The notes under the pieces: model-generated
Told to the model about the DNA's origin: nothing
Databases searched by the model: none
The model's input: only the letters and a program-made list of their open reading frames with translations
Source: a virus
Reading direction: 5' to 3' (one strand)
IMG/VR virus record: IMGVR_UViG_3300042868_004388
Coordinates: 1-26,918 of that record
DNA: 26,918 nucleotides
Shown: positions 1 to 6,105 of the stretch, piece after piece
Layout: each line of letters opens with the position of its first letter
Position numbering within the stretch: the first letter of the stretch is position 1
Program-made: the position numbers and the translations under genes

Positions 1-10
1 GAGGTTGCTG

Positions 11-715
11 ATGCCTCTTAGTTCTGTTGTTGGTGCGCAATCGATTATTAAACCTGGTGTGTGTACGTCGTCTACTCGCCCTGCTGTGCCGTTTGAAGGT
101 CAAATGATTTTTGAGACAGACACAGACCGTCTTTATGTTTACAACGGTACGGCTTGGGTTATCCCCAACAGCCCCGCACAAAATCCAATGGGTTTGGAAC
201 TTGTTACTACGGCTACCTGCACATCGGGTGGCACAGCATCAGGTGGTGTGGTCACTATCGGCACAACACAAGCAACCGTCACTGTTACCAATGCTTTCAA
301 TGCGACCTACTCAGATTACAGAGTTGTGATTTCAGGTGTTACTTGCTCAACAGCAAACAACGATATTCGTGTGAAATTTGAAACTTCCCTTTCTACATAC
401 AACTGGGCTGGAACATATCAAACATATTCAGGACCAACAACCATTACTGGAACAGGTGCAGCAAATACAAGTAACGGAATTGCAGTAGGCGCATCGGAAA
501 CATCAGGAAACTTCAGTTGCTCATTTGATGTTCAACGCCCGAACCTTGCGTCATCAACAGTAGTTACTGGAACCCACGCAAACGCTGCATACCGAACTAC
601 ATATTCAGGGATAATGAATACTTCAACAGCGTACACAGATTTGATTGTCAATCAGAGTGGTGGCGCAACCATGACTGGTGGGACTATTCGTGTCTACGGA
701 TACAGGAACTCGTAA
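11..715 (+). CDS. Tail fibre / receptor-binding-type structural protein
   Basis: Probable virion tail-fibre or tail-associated protein. The N-terminal part (about residues 30-50) has the phage-fibre pattern GQMIFETDTDRLYVYNGTAW, a short beta module that recurs in fibres. The remainder is rich in Thr, Ser, Gly and Asn with alternating hydrophobic residues, typical of a beta-structured adhesin, and has no enzymatic motif. ATG at 11 is preferred because GAGG lies at 1-4, six bases upstream; an in-frame TTG at 5 has no room for a ribosome site in the window. It is followed directly by a 38-residue gene and then a glycosyltransferase on the same strand. The exact receptor role is inference; the structural assignment is fairly safe. 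Confidence 0.7.
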   Translation: MPLSSVVGAQSIIKPGVCTSSTRPAVPFEGQMIFETDTDRLYVYNGTAWVIPNSPAQNPMGLELVTTATCTSGGTASGGVVTIGTTQATVTVTNAFNATYSDYRVVISGVTCSTANNDIRVKFETSLSTYNWAGTYQTYSGPTTITGTGAANTSNGIAVGASETSGNFSCSFDVQRPNLASSTVVTGTHANAAYRTTYSGIMNTSTAYTDLIVNQSGGATMTGGTIRVYGYRNS

Positions 716-717
716 CA

Positions 718-734
718 GGTAGCAAATGGCTACC
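718..734 (+). promoter_or_regulatory. Small hairpin with a start codon in its loop
   Basis: GGTAGC (718-723) and GCTACC (729-734) form a perfect 6-bp stem. The 5-base loop AAATG contains the ATG (726-728) of the next small gene, and the AGG that would serve as its ribosome site is inside the stem. The arrangement could limit initiation on free mRNA or depend on translation of the upstream gene, whose stop is at 713-715. Structure seen; function inferred. Confidence 0.3.
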
Positions 735-842
735 CTCTATAACCAAACAGGATACACCTACAACCAAATAGGTGCAATCTACAACCAGGCTGCAATCGAA
801 CGCACAGCCACAGGCTCAGGTACAAAAACACTGGCAGAATAG
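726..842 (+). CDS. Small YNQ-repeat protein (38 aa), phage hypothetical
   Basis: A 38-codon reading frame lies between the tail-fibre gene (stop 715) and the glycosyltransferase (start 878). It begins MATLYNQTGYTYNQIGAIYN and contains the tripeptide YNQ three times at spacings of 8 and 7 residues, so it is a short internal repeat protein. An AGG at 717-719 gives a weak ribosome site. Short polar Tyr/Asn/Gln repeats next to fibre genes suggest a small virion accessory or fibre-tip protein, but no function is known to me. Its compact fit between two genes on the same strand is the main reason for calling it coding. Confidence 0.5.
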   Translation: MATLYNQTGYTYNQIGAIYNQAAIERTATGSGTKTLAE

Positions 843-877
843 CCACTAAGAGAAGGAAACCTTGTTAGTATCTCACT

Positions 878-1936
878 ATGCGCTTTCATTTAGTTTCCCT
901 GCCGCACACAAATACGACCGAAGCCTTCACCGCCTGTGCCTATACGGAGAAAGTCCGCAAATTCGCAATCATGATGAAGAACCTCGGGCATACCGTGTTT
1001 CTCTACGGCGGAGAATTCAATGAAGCACCCTGCGACGAACATATTACTTGTATTACAGAAGAACAGCGACTAAAAGCCGTAGGCAACAATCACTATTCGG
1101 CAGCATCTTTTGACTGGAACCTCCCACACTGGATTGAGTTTAATAACAATGCGATTAAAGGAATCAAAGAACGCCTAGAACACAAGGACTTTATTTGTCT
1201 TATAACAGGATTTGCATCTAAGCCAATCGCCGATGCTTTCCCTGATGAGCTAAGCGTGGAGTTCGGTATTGGTTATGGTGGCTCGTTTGCTCCATTTAAG
1301 GTTTTTGAGTCATACGCATGGATGCACTCTTGTTACGGGTCAAAAGTAACCGACCCCCACACTCTTGACGGCAAGTTCTATGACGCTGTAATTCCAAGTT
1401 ACATAGACGTTGACGATTTCCCTCTACAGGAAAAGCCTAATGACTACTATCTGTACATAGGACGGCTTATAGAGCGTAAAGGCTATCAGATTGCAGTTGA
1501 CATTTGCAAAGCCTTAGGCAAGCGTCTTGTTATTGCTGGTCAAGGTGTACCGCCAGAGTACGGTGAATACGTTGGGGTGGTCGGCACCGAGGAACGAGCA
1601 AAACTGATGGGCGGAGCCATTGCAACTTTTACTCCAACTATCTATGTTGAGCCATTTGGAACTGTTGCAGTAGAAGCAATGGCGTGCGGTTCACCTGTAA
1701 TTTCAACCGACTGGGGCGCGTTTACCGAAACCGTCATTGACGGAGTTACTGGGTTTAGATGTCATACTCTGCAAGAATTTATTAATGCTGCGAAAGCAGC
1801 ACCGTACCTAGACCGCAAAGCAATCAGCCAATACTCAAAAGATCGCTATGGTTTGAATACAGTAGGTATAATGTATGAAGAGTACTTTACTCGGCTGCAA
1901 ACTCTATGGGGTAAAGGCTGGTATGAACTTACATAA
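878..1936 (+). CDS. GT4-family glycosyltransferase
   Basis: A 352-residue GT-B fold glycosyltransferase that should transfer a sugar from an NDP-sugar donor. The C-terminal donor-binding domain is clear: GRLIERKGY at about 195-203, then LVIAGQG, and the EX7E signature in VEPFGTVAVEAMACGSPVIS, with E258 and E266. The N-terminal Rossmann half is more divergent but starts normally (MRFHLVSLPHT). ATG 878 is the only in-frame start after an in-frame stop at 866. The best ribosome site, AAGGAAAC at 854-861, is unusually far away (about 16 bases). It sits downstream of tail-fibre genes, on the opposite strand and far from the other glycosyltransferases, so virion-protein or host-surface glycosylation is a reasonable guess. 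Acceptor unknown. Confidence 0.85.
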   Translation: MRFHLVSLPHTNTTEAFTACAYTEKVRKFAIMMKNLGHTVFLYGGEFNEAPCDEHITCITEEQRLKAVGNNHYSAASFDWNLPHWIEFNNNAIKGIKERLEHKDFICLITGFASKPIADAFPDELSVEFGIGYGGSFAPFKVFESYAWMHSCYGSKVTDPHTLDGKFYDAVIPSYIDVDDFPLQEKPNDYYLYIGRLIERKGYQIAVDICKALGKRLVIAGQGVPPEYGEYVGVVGTEERAKLMGGAIATFTPTIYVEPFGTVAVEAMACGSPVISTDWGAFTETVIDGVTGFRCHTLQEFINAAKAAPYLDRKAISQYSKDRYGLNTVGIMYEEYFTRLQTLWGKGWYELT

Positions 1937-1964
1937 CGAACACAACAAAAGGAAAACATACGCA

Positions 1965-2105
1965 ATGGATATTGATGCACAGACAATAGTAAACGATCTT
2001 TTAGAGCAGATTAAGCAACTGACATTTCAACTTGCAGTTGCAAGAGCGACAATTACTCAGTTGCAGAGTCAGAGTCAGAGTCAGAGTCAGACTGAAAAGG
2101 ACTAG
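1965..2105 (+). CDS. Short coiled-coil protein with QS repeat tail
   Basis: A 46-residue protein starting MDIDAQTIVNDLLEQIKQL. Residues 1-35 show leucine/isoleucine heptad spacing expected of a short coiled coil, and the C-terminus is a QSQSQSQSQ run followed by TEKD. ATG 1965 is chosen because AAAAGGAAAA lies about 10 bases upstream; an upstream in-frame ATG at 1923 would overlap the glycosyltransferase. The last 53 bases overlap the 3' end of the convergent WhiB-like gene, and the QS run is encoded by the same CAGAGT repeat that encodes the DS run on the other strand. Function unknown; a small oligomeric virion or assembly protein is possible. Confidence 0.6.
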   Translation: MDIDAQTIVNDLLEQIKQLTFQLAVARATITQLQSQSQSQSQTEKD

Positions 2106-2586
2106 CTCCTTTAGACGTCTTAGACTTCTTTGAAGTCTTACTTGCGTGGTACGCGTCTACTGCATTTGCGCTTGTGCGACTTCTCCATGTAAATTCGCAC
2201 TCACCGCATACAACAAGCTTCATTGTTTTCCAGCGGCCACCTTCCGGTGAGTCTGCCACAATAACGCTAAGCTTAGAAGGCCGTCCACCGCATGCTGGAC
2301 AATTTGGAAACCGTTGCCTACGAATCTCTTGCCCAGTGTGCGACACGGACAATGCTCGGCGAATTTCTCCTTCATCTTTTCCACCCCACACGCCGTGAAT
2401 TTGTTTGTTTTCAAGAGCGTACTTTAGGCAGTCTAGGCGCACATCGCAGGTGAAGCACAAATTGCGTGCGGTGTACTTTTCATTTGGAATGCTAGAAAAA
2501 AAGAACTTTCGTATATGCTTATTGACAGGCTTTACGCACTCAGCGTTGTCTTGCCAGCCGACGTTGCTTAACCCTTTTTTGTTCAT
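2053..2586 (-). CDS. WhiB-family Fe-S transcription regulator fused to a zinc ribbon
   Basis: WhiB-like proteins bind a [4Fe-4S] cluster and regulate transcription with the sigma factor in Actinobacteria and their phages. The four cluster cysteines are visible (C17, C44, C47, C53; Cx2Cx5C), followed by the WhiB turn GVWGG at 65-69. At 177 residues it is longer than most WhiB proteins. After the WhiB domain there is a second metal site, C96-P-A-C99 and C127-G-E-C130, that looks like a zinc ribbon, then a Lys/Ser/Thr-rich linker and a (DS)n tail. The start codon overlaps the stop of the preceding gene (2583-2586). This is the strongest host clue in the window. The regulatory target is unknown. 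Confidence 0.85.
   Translation of the reverse strand: MNKKGLSNVGWQDNAECVKPVNKHIRKFFFSSIPNEKYTARNLCFTCDVRLDCLKYALENKQIHGVWGGKDEGEIRRALSVSHTGQEIRRQRFPNCPACGGRPSKLSVIVADSPEGGRWKTMKLVVCGECEFTWRSRTSANAVDAYHASKTSKKSKTSKGASPFQSDSDSDSDSATE
2064..2093. repeat. CAGAGT hexanucleotide repeat coding on both strands
   Basis: Four perfect CAGAGT units (2064-2087) and a fifth changed unit, CAGACT (2088-2093). On the + strand it encodes a Gln-Ser run at the end of the coiled-coil gene; on the - strand it encodes an Asp-Ser run at the end of the WhiB-like gene. Because the unit is 6 bases, changes in copy number preserve both frames. Confidence 0.9.
2122..2138. terminator. Possible bidirectional hairpin at the convergent junction
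   Basis: AGACTTC (2122-2128) and GAAGTCT (2132-2138) form a perfect 7-bp stem with a TTT loop, 17 bases after the + strand stop at 2105; the palindrome AGACGTCT lies just before it (2113-2120). There is no T-run after the stem, and the sequence is also the Lys/Ser/Thr-rich coding region of the WhiB-like gene, so the terminator role is weak inference. Confidence 0.25.
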
Positions 2587-2921
2587 AAAGCTACTAGAGT
2601 TATTTCAACTATTCTGTCAACTTTGTCACCGTCTCTTGTTTCACCGTTGCTATTGCATATTGTAAGTTCTGTGTCATTGTCAACTTCTCCAGCAGACACG
2701 TGAAACACATTTCCTTTTTCTGCCATTTTGTATCCATCGCCAAGTGATACTGCAGACCCGTCGTGTTGAAGAGCAGATGCAAGAGCTCTTAGCACTATTT
2801 CATTTTCAAGTCCTACATGGTCTTCAGTGAAGAACACTAAACTTGAGACAGGTAAAAGCGCTTCTGCGCCGATGCCAGTCCACTCAGACCAGAGACACTC
2901 GCCTTTTCTTGAATCCTTCAT
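2583..2921 (-). CDS. Hypothetical phage protein (112 aa)
   Basis: I do not recognise this gene. It is a 112-residue, slightly acidic soluble protein without signal peptide or membrane segment, starting MKDSRKGECLWSEWTGIGAE. The N-terminal half has LPVSSLVFFTEDHVGLENE and the C-terminal half alternates polar and hydrophobic residues in strand-like fashion. Its stop overlaps the start of the WhiB-like gene by four bases, suggesting co-translation and perhaps a shared early or regulatory role. The ATG at 2921 has only a distant AGGA upstream. A phage accessory protein is the safest description. Confidence 0.55.
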   Translation of the reverse strand: MKDSRKGECLWSEWTGIGAEALLPVSSLVFFTEDHVGLENEIVLRALASALQHDGSAVSLGDGYKMAEKGNVFHVSAGEVDNDTELTICNSNGETRDGDKVDRIVEITLVAL

Positions 2922-2964
2922 TACTAGAAATAATATCCTGCATTCTAGTGAATTCTAAGCACGT

Positions 2965-3028
2965 GGCCTAGCAAGATGCATACACGATTTACAAGCAACC
3001 TTTAAGAGCTTCTATGATGATCTAGGCC
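2965..3028. repeat. Inverted repeat in the intergenic region 2922-3037
   Basis: GGCCTAG (2965-2971) and CTAGGCC (3022-3028) are perfect 7-base complements separated by 50 bases. They lie ten bases after the stop of the - strand gene at 3038. The span (64 bases) and the absence of a T-arm consensus rule against a tRNA. It could be a long-loop structure in the leftward transcript or a protein-binding inverted repeat. No gene is seen in 2922-3037. Confidence 0.35.
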
Positions 3029-3037
3029 GCAATGGCG

Positions 3038-3544
3038 TCAAGCTACGTAACCGTCCTGATGCGGCCAAATATAGTCGTACGTACTTGGTGCTTTTCCAGT
3101 GTTTTCGGCCCAGTCAAATTGCGAGTACCATTCGTAGTTTTTGCACAGTAGCGCTGTCCTATGGGTAGAGCAGAGCGACTCAAAGTACTCAGTATTTTCC
3201 ATCCACCTTGGGAGAACAAGATCACTAGAAATGCGATTGAGCGCTATTGCTTTATCGTACGTGCGGTACGTTTTATCAAGCAACGTAGACTTAAATCCAC
3301 GAGACTTCCATTCAAAGTATGTGGCCGAGATATAAGAAACGAATAACGTTTCATGGCCTCGCCACATTTTTACTACTGGATGGTTTGACCAGCCTTTTGG
3401 CGTACGATGATTTCCGTCAGGATCAAGCTCGCACATAGTCATTAAGCATTGCCACGCTTCAAGAGTTTGTTTGTGCAGCCGTTTGTTGTCGAGATGGCTA
3501 GCAACTAAAGCGAATGAAGAAGTGTCCGTAAGAAATGATTGCAT
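3038..3544 (-). CDS. Pyrimidine dimer DNA glycosylase-like (Pyr_excise, MSMEG_6728-type) protein
   Basis: This 168-residue protein follows the pattern of actinobacterial MSMEG_6728-type proteins, which carry a Pyr_excise (T4 endonuclease V-like) domain: an N-terminal MQSFL, then HLDNKRLHKQTLEAWQ, GWSNHPVVKMWRGHE, HRTALLCKNYEWYSQFDW and a final YDYIWPHQDG. T4 endonuclease V excises UV dimers, but the catalytic N-terminal Thr of that enzyme is not obvious here, so activity on dimers is uncertain. The gene has its own promoter-like element (3572-3577) and a good ribosome site, AAAGGGA about 8 bases before the ATG at 3544. It probably acts in DNA repair or DNA modification sensing; family assignment is from remembered motifs. 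Confidence 0.7.
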   Translation of the reverse strand: MQSFLTDTSSFALVASHLDNKRLHKQTLEAWQCLMTMCELDPDGNHRTPKGWSNHPVVKMWRGHETLFVSYISATYFEWKSRGFKSTLLDKTYRTYDKAIALNRISSDLVLPRWMENTEYFESLCSTHRTALLCKNYEWYSQFDWAENTGKAPSTYDYIWPHQDGYVA

Positions 3545-3564
3545 GTGTGGTGTCCCTTTGTCGT

Positions 3565-3586
3565 TTTAGCCATTATACCACACTTA
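3565..3586 (-). promoter_or_regulatory. Extended -10 promoter candidate
   Basis: On the - strand the intergenic sequence contains TGTGGTATAATGG: a perfect TATAAT (+ strand 3572-3577) preceded by TGG as in an extended -10 element. No convincing -35 box lies 16-18 bases upstream. It would start a leftward transcript about 20 bases before the Pyr_excise-like gene. Of the - strand intergenic regions inspected this has the clearest -10 match. Confidence 0.5.
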
Positions 3587-3601
3587 CTTTAAAATATGCT
3601 A

Positions 3602-4852
3602 TTAGCCTTGCTTATTCGCATACCAGGTTTTCTTAACAGTCTGGCGGCTAAATCCTTTGTCAGTATCAATCAGCCACTCTCTGTTACCAATGAGTTCGCC
3701 CTGCGGTCCGCTTGGCTGACCGTCTAAAGCAGCAACTGCTGCTTGACCAATCCAATTAGCGGCCTGTACTGCAACGGCTTTGCCCCATGTTGCTCCCAGT
3801 GCGGAATACGTTTTTGCCTTAGAAAATTCCCAGTTGTCTGGAAGACCTTGAATGCGGGCGGCTTCTCTGTGTGTAATTCTTCGTTGAAGCGTTGGATGTA
3901 CGATGTGATCAAGCGCGCCGCCTGTCATCACGTGGCACCACGAGTCGCCGTTCCAGCGGCAAGGCATAGAAAATCCCATGTAAAAATCTTTAGCACGGAT
4001 CTTTTCTTCTTGACCAAGCCAGGCTTGTGGGAACCTATCGCCGTTGCGGTCAACAGCTTCACGAAGCGCTTTGTTGATCGGCATCATTGGCTTCCATCCG
4101 TCGTTGCCGAGGATGTCAAAGATTTCTTGAATTCTCTGGGAATCCAAGTTGTTCTTATTCATGTGGCCATCAACAACGCCGCTTGCGTTGCGCAAGTGTT
4201 TTACGTACTTGGATGGCTCCGAAACGTATCGCTGTGCGTCCCATGTGATCTCAAGATCAGCTAAGTCACCGATTACATCCATCATTGTTGGCATTTCAGC
4301 GGGAGCAATTGCTTGAGCGCCAAACGGCATTCCTTTTTCAACAGCAGTCCAGAAGTACCGCGCTCGGTACGAGAATCCACCGACCTGAAGGTTATTCATT
4401 TTTACATGATACAGGTCATACTCTTTGCCAGACAGTTCTTCAACCATGTCGCGGTACTTAACCATCGTGTCACGGCCTTGCGTGTACGCCTGCTGAACAC
4501 ACTCAAAGATGATCATTTTTGGTTTGATCCGTGCCGCGTACTTCATGAACGCGACTGTGTGCTCGTGTGCTTTTGCGTCGGCACCTCGGTTTGCTGGGCC
4601 TGACCATACGGACCAGCCCGAACACGGTGGACAACCCAGCACTACATCAGCTTTTACATCAGGCCATTCATTTGGGTCGTCAGAAAAGAATGAACTCCAA
4701 TTGTCTCCAAGATGGTGCCTGTTCAACTCTGCAACAGGGTTGCCAAAATTAAGCGTCCCTGTTCTGATATTCATTTCCATTCCAGAGTTTACAAACCCAA
4801 GACTCATGAAAGCTGCAAGTCCATTGCAGTCTGCGAATGTGTATTTTGCCAT
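3602..4852 (-). CDS. C5-cytosine DNA methyltransferase
   Basis: A 416-residue SAM-dependent DNA methyltransferase that should methylate cytosine at C5. Motif IV is VVLGCPPCSGWS with the catalytic Cys77; motif VI is IIFECV (E117, usually ENV); motif VIII is SYRARYFW (R163, R165); the C-terminal HPTLQRRITHREAARIQGLP matches motifs IX-X, which help shape the SAM pocket. Motif I (FADCNGLAAFMSLGF) departs from the usual FxGxG form. No restriction endonuclease gene is beside it, so it is an orphan enzyme: it could protect phage DNA or, as in phage TET clusters, make 5mC for further modification. No TET/JBP dioxygenase is visible in this window. Recognition site unknown. Confidence 0.85.
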   Translation of the reverse strand: MAKYTFADCNGLAAFMSLGFVNSGMEMNIRTGTLNFGNPVAELNRHHLGDNWSSFFSDDPNEWPDVKADVVLGCPPCSGWSVWSGPANRGADAKAHEHTVAFMKYAARIKPKMIIFECVQQAYTQGRDTMVKYRDMVEELSGKEYDLYHVKMNNLQVGGFSYRARYFWTAVEKGMPFGAQAIAPAEMPTMMDVIGDLADLEITWDAQRYVSEPSKYVKHLRNASGVVDGHMNKNNLDSQRIQEIFDILGNDGWKPMMPINKALREAVDRNGDRFPQAWLGQEEKIRAKDFYMGFSMPCRWNGDSWCHVMTGGALDHIVHPTLQRRITHREAARIQGLPDNWEFSKAKTYSALGATWGKAVAVQAANWIGQAAVAALDGQPSGPQGELIGNREWLIDTDKGFSRQTVKKTWYANKQG

Positions 4853-4919
4853 GATGTAGTTCTCCGTGTGTCTAATTCGTTAGTACAACCGTATCAAGTG
4901 AGGGCCGATGTACGTGACA

Positions 4920-5210
4920 CTAGTCTTTGTGTATTGACCCTACTTCAAAGCCGCAAGCTGCGTATCCAGCAATGTCAGTCCAAGTGTCTGGCTGAAATCC
5001 AGATTTTGAGGCGTACCTAGCAACTTTTACTGCAACCATAGCCATGGCAACATCTTCGTTAGTGACTGGAATACCAAAGATCACAGACCAGATTTGCGCA
5101 ATGCGGTTAAAGTTACTTTCCGGGCCGCCGTACTGAACATCACGCTCGCCCGAGACGATGCGCGCTGCTTCTTCGAGGCATACCTGCCGTGGTTGCTTGT
5201 TACTCGGCAT
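4920..5210 (-). CDS. DUF6378-like small phage protein
   Basis: A 96-residue all-helical protein with the layout I associate with DUF6378: CLEEAARIVSGERDVQYGGP (residues 11-30), NFNRIAQIWS, an EDVAMAMVAVKVARYAS helix (52-68), then DTWTDIAGYAACG. The R..YG.P, K.aR and D..GYa positions are the conserved ones. Related small helical proteins resemble MazG-type nucleotide pyrophosphohydrolases, but the acidic EXXE metal sites are not evident, so I do not assign catalysis. It overlaps the 66-residue gene upstream by 11 bases, consistent with one operon. Between it and the methyltransferase (4853-4919) there is a 67-base gap with no gene. Confidence 0.65.
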   Translation of the reverse strand: MPSNKQPRQVCLEEAARIVSGERDVQYGGPESNFNRIAQIWSVIFGIPVTNEDVAMAMVAVKVARYASKSGFQPDTWTDIAGYAACGFEVGSIHKD

Positions 5211-5400
5211 TGTCTATTTTCATTCGTACAAACACCTTAGCACTGTAGTCGCTCCCGGCGTGCGGGACAATATGTATTTCAGCATCACTAGGTATTTCAG
5301 CATCTATATCTTCCATAAGGTCTTTCCAAGATTTTCTAGCTTCATTAAGCATTAGTGGAAGTGTTGACCCTAGTACTTCAAACTCAATTGCTGCTCTCAT
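5200..5400 (-). CDS. Hypothetical small phage protein (66 aa)
   Basis: Unrecognised. A 66-residue soluble protein, starting MRAAIEFEVLGSTLPLMLNE, with a mixed alpha/beta pattern: a strand, an amphipathic helix with ARKSWKDLMEDID (about 21-33), then two strands (IHIVPHAG and AKVFVRMKID). This is the order of a small ferredoxin-like or dodecin-like fold. It overlaps both neighbours (4 bases upstream, 11 bases downstream), so it is likely translated as part of the same operon. No catalytic residues stand out. Confidence 0.5.
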   Translation of the reverse strand: MRAAIEFEVLGSTLPLMLNEARKSWKDLMEDIDAEIPSDAEIHIVPHAGSDYSAKVFVRMKIDNAE

Positions 5401-5627
5401 TCAACTACTCTCTTTTCTAGTGTGTGCGGAGCATGATGCGTTCTGCTGAGATAAGGCAACATTTCGTCTATAGAGCATACGATAATGTCACCGTCTCGTG
5501 CCTCAAGCACTTTGCACAATCTTCCATTGTGTATTTTTCCAAGCTCTCCGCGGTATGCGCTAGACCGTACTCTGACAACGTCACCGGCTACAACATTTTT
5601 TGAATGAACTGCCAGCCAGTAGTCCAT
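5397..5627 (-). CDS. Hypothetical protein with KOW-like N-terminal region (76 aa)
   Basis: Starts MDYWLAVHSKNVVAGDVVRV. Residues 10-45 (AGDVVRVRSSAYRGELGKI...KVLEARDGDIIV) look like a small SH3/KOW-type beta barrel: a hydrophobic strand, a basic segment, a Gly turn, then two more strands. KOW-like folds often contact nucleic acid or ribosomes, but no function can be assigned. ATG 5627 is chosen over the longer frame (to 5660) because GGGAG sits seven to eight bases upstream and the start is one base after the stop of the pyrophosphatase gene. It also overlaps the next small gene by four bases. Confidence 0.55.
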   Translation of the reverse strand: MDYWLAVHSKNVVAGDVVRVRSSAYRGELGKIHNGRLCKVLEARDGDIIVCSIDEMLPYLSRTHHAPHTLEKRVVE

Positions 5628-5628
5628 G

Positions 5629-6105
5629 TTAAGCTCCCTTTGCGGGGCAAAGTGCGTCATTACAATTGCTTACGTCGTAGTCATCTAAGGCTCTATTGCA
5701 CCTTGTACATTTCATTCCATCGTCAAGTACTCGGTAGCCATTCTTTTGGCGGTCAGCATTTTTTTGCATTTTCTTAAGATATTCCATGTCGAGTTCTTCG
5801 TCAGTGGCCCCTGCTGCGCAAAGAATGTTCGCAACAAAGTGCAAGACATCAACGCACTCTTTGACAATCTCCTTGCGATCTGCGTACGGCTCATCGTGCT
5901 GCCACGGCTTCCAAGAAATGGCTTGACGAACTTCGGCAAGCTCATCGTCAATGGCGAGCATATTCCAACGGATGTACTCAATTAACTCATTGAGGTCGCT
6001 TGGCTCGTTACTGTGAAACTTGTCGTAGTTCGCGTTGTACACATCTGTTTGCAGCTTTGTGGTCATTTCAAGCCATCTATTGAATAATACTGACATGGTT
6101 GTCAA
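5629..6105 (-). CDS. All-alpha NTP pyrophosphatase (dUTPase/MazG-like) with C-terminal zinc knuckle
   Basis: Members of this superfamily hydrolyse dUTP, dCTP or other NTPs to the monophosphate and pyrophosphate using Mg. The paired acidic helices are visible: DDELAEVRQAISWKPW with E55/E58 (EXXE) and KEIVKECVDVLHFVANIL with E79, E83 and D86. The C-terminal part carries an extra metal site, C133-T-R-C136 ... C148-x4-C153. In hydroxymethylcytosine phages an unrelated dCTPase removes dCTP; this enzyme could do an analogous job here, but its base preference is unknown. TTG 6105 is taken as start because AAGGAA lies seven bases upstream; ATG 6096 is an alternative. It overlaps the upstream gene by 29 bases. 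Confidence 0.7.
   Translation of the reverse strand: MTTMSVLFNRWLEMTTKLQTDVYNANYDKFHSNEPSDLNELIEYIRWNMLAIDDELAEVRQAISWKPWQHDEPYADRKEIVKECVDVLHFVANILCAAGATDEELDMEYLKKMQKNADRQKNGYRVLDDGMKCTRCNRALDDYDVSNCNDALCPAKGA

Noticed and set aside
2965-3028. Possible tRNA from the 7-bp GGCCTAG/CTAGGCC acceptor-like stem
   Set aside because: The span is only 64 bases, with no T-arm GTTCRA consensus and no anticodon arm on either strand.
3743-4264. 173-residue + strand frame opposite the methyltransferase
   Set aside because: The - strand carries clear methyltransferase motifs throughout; the + frame has random-like composition and no start signal.
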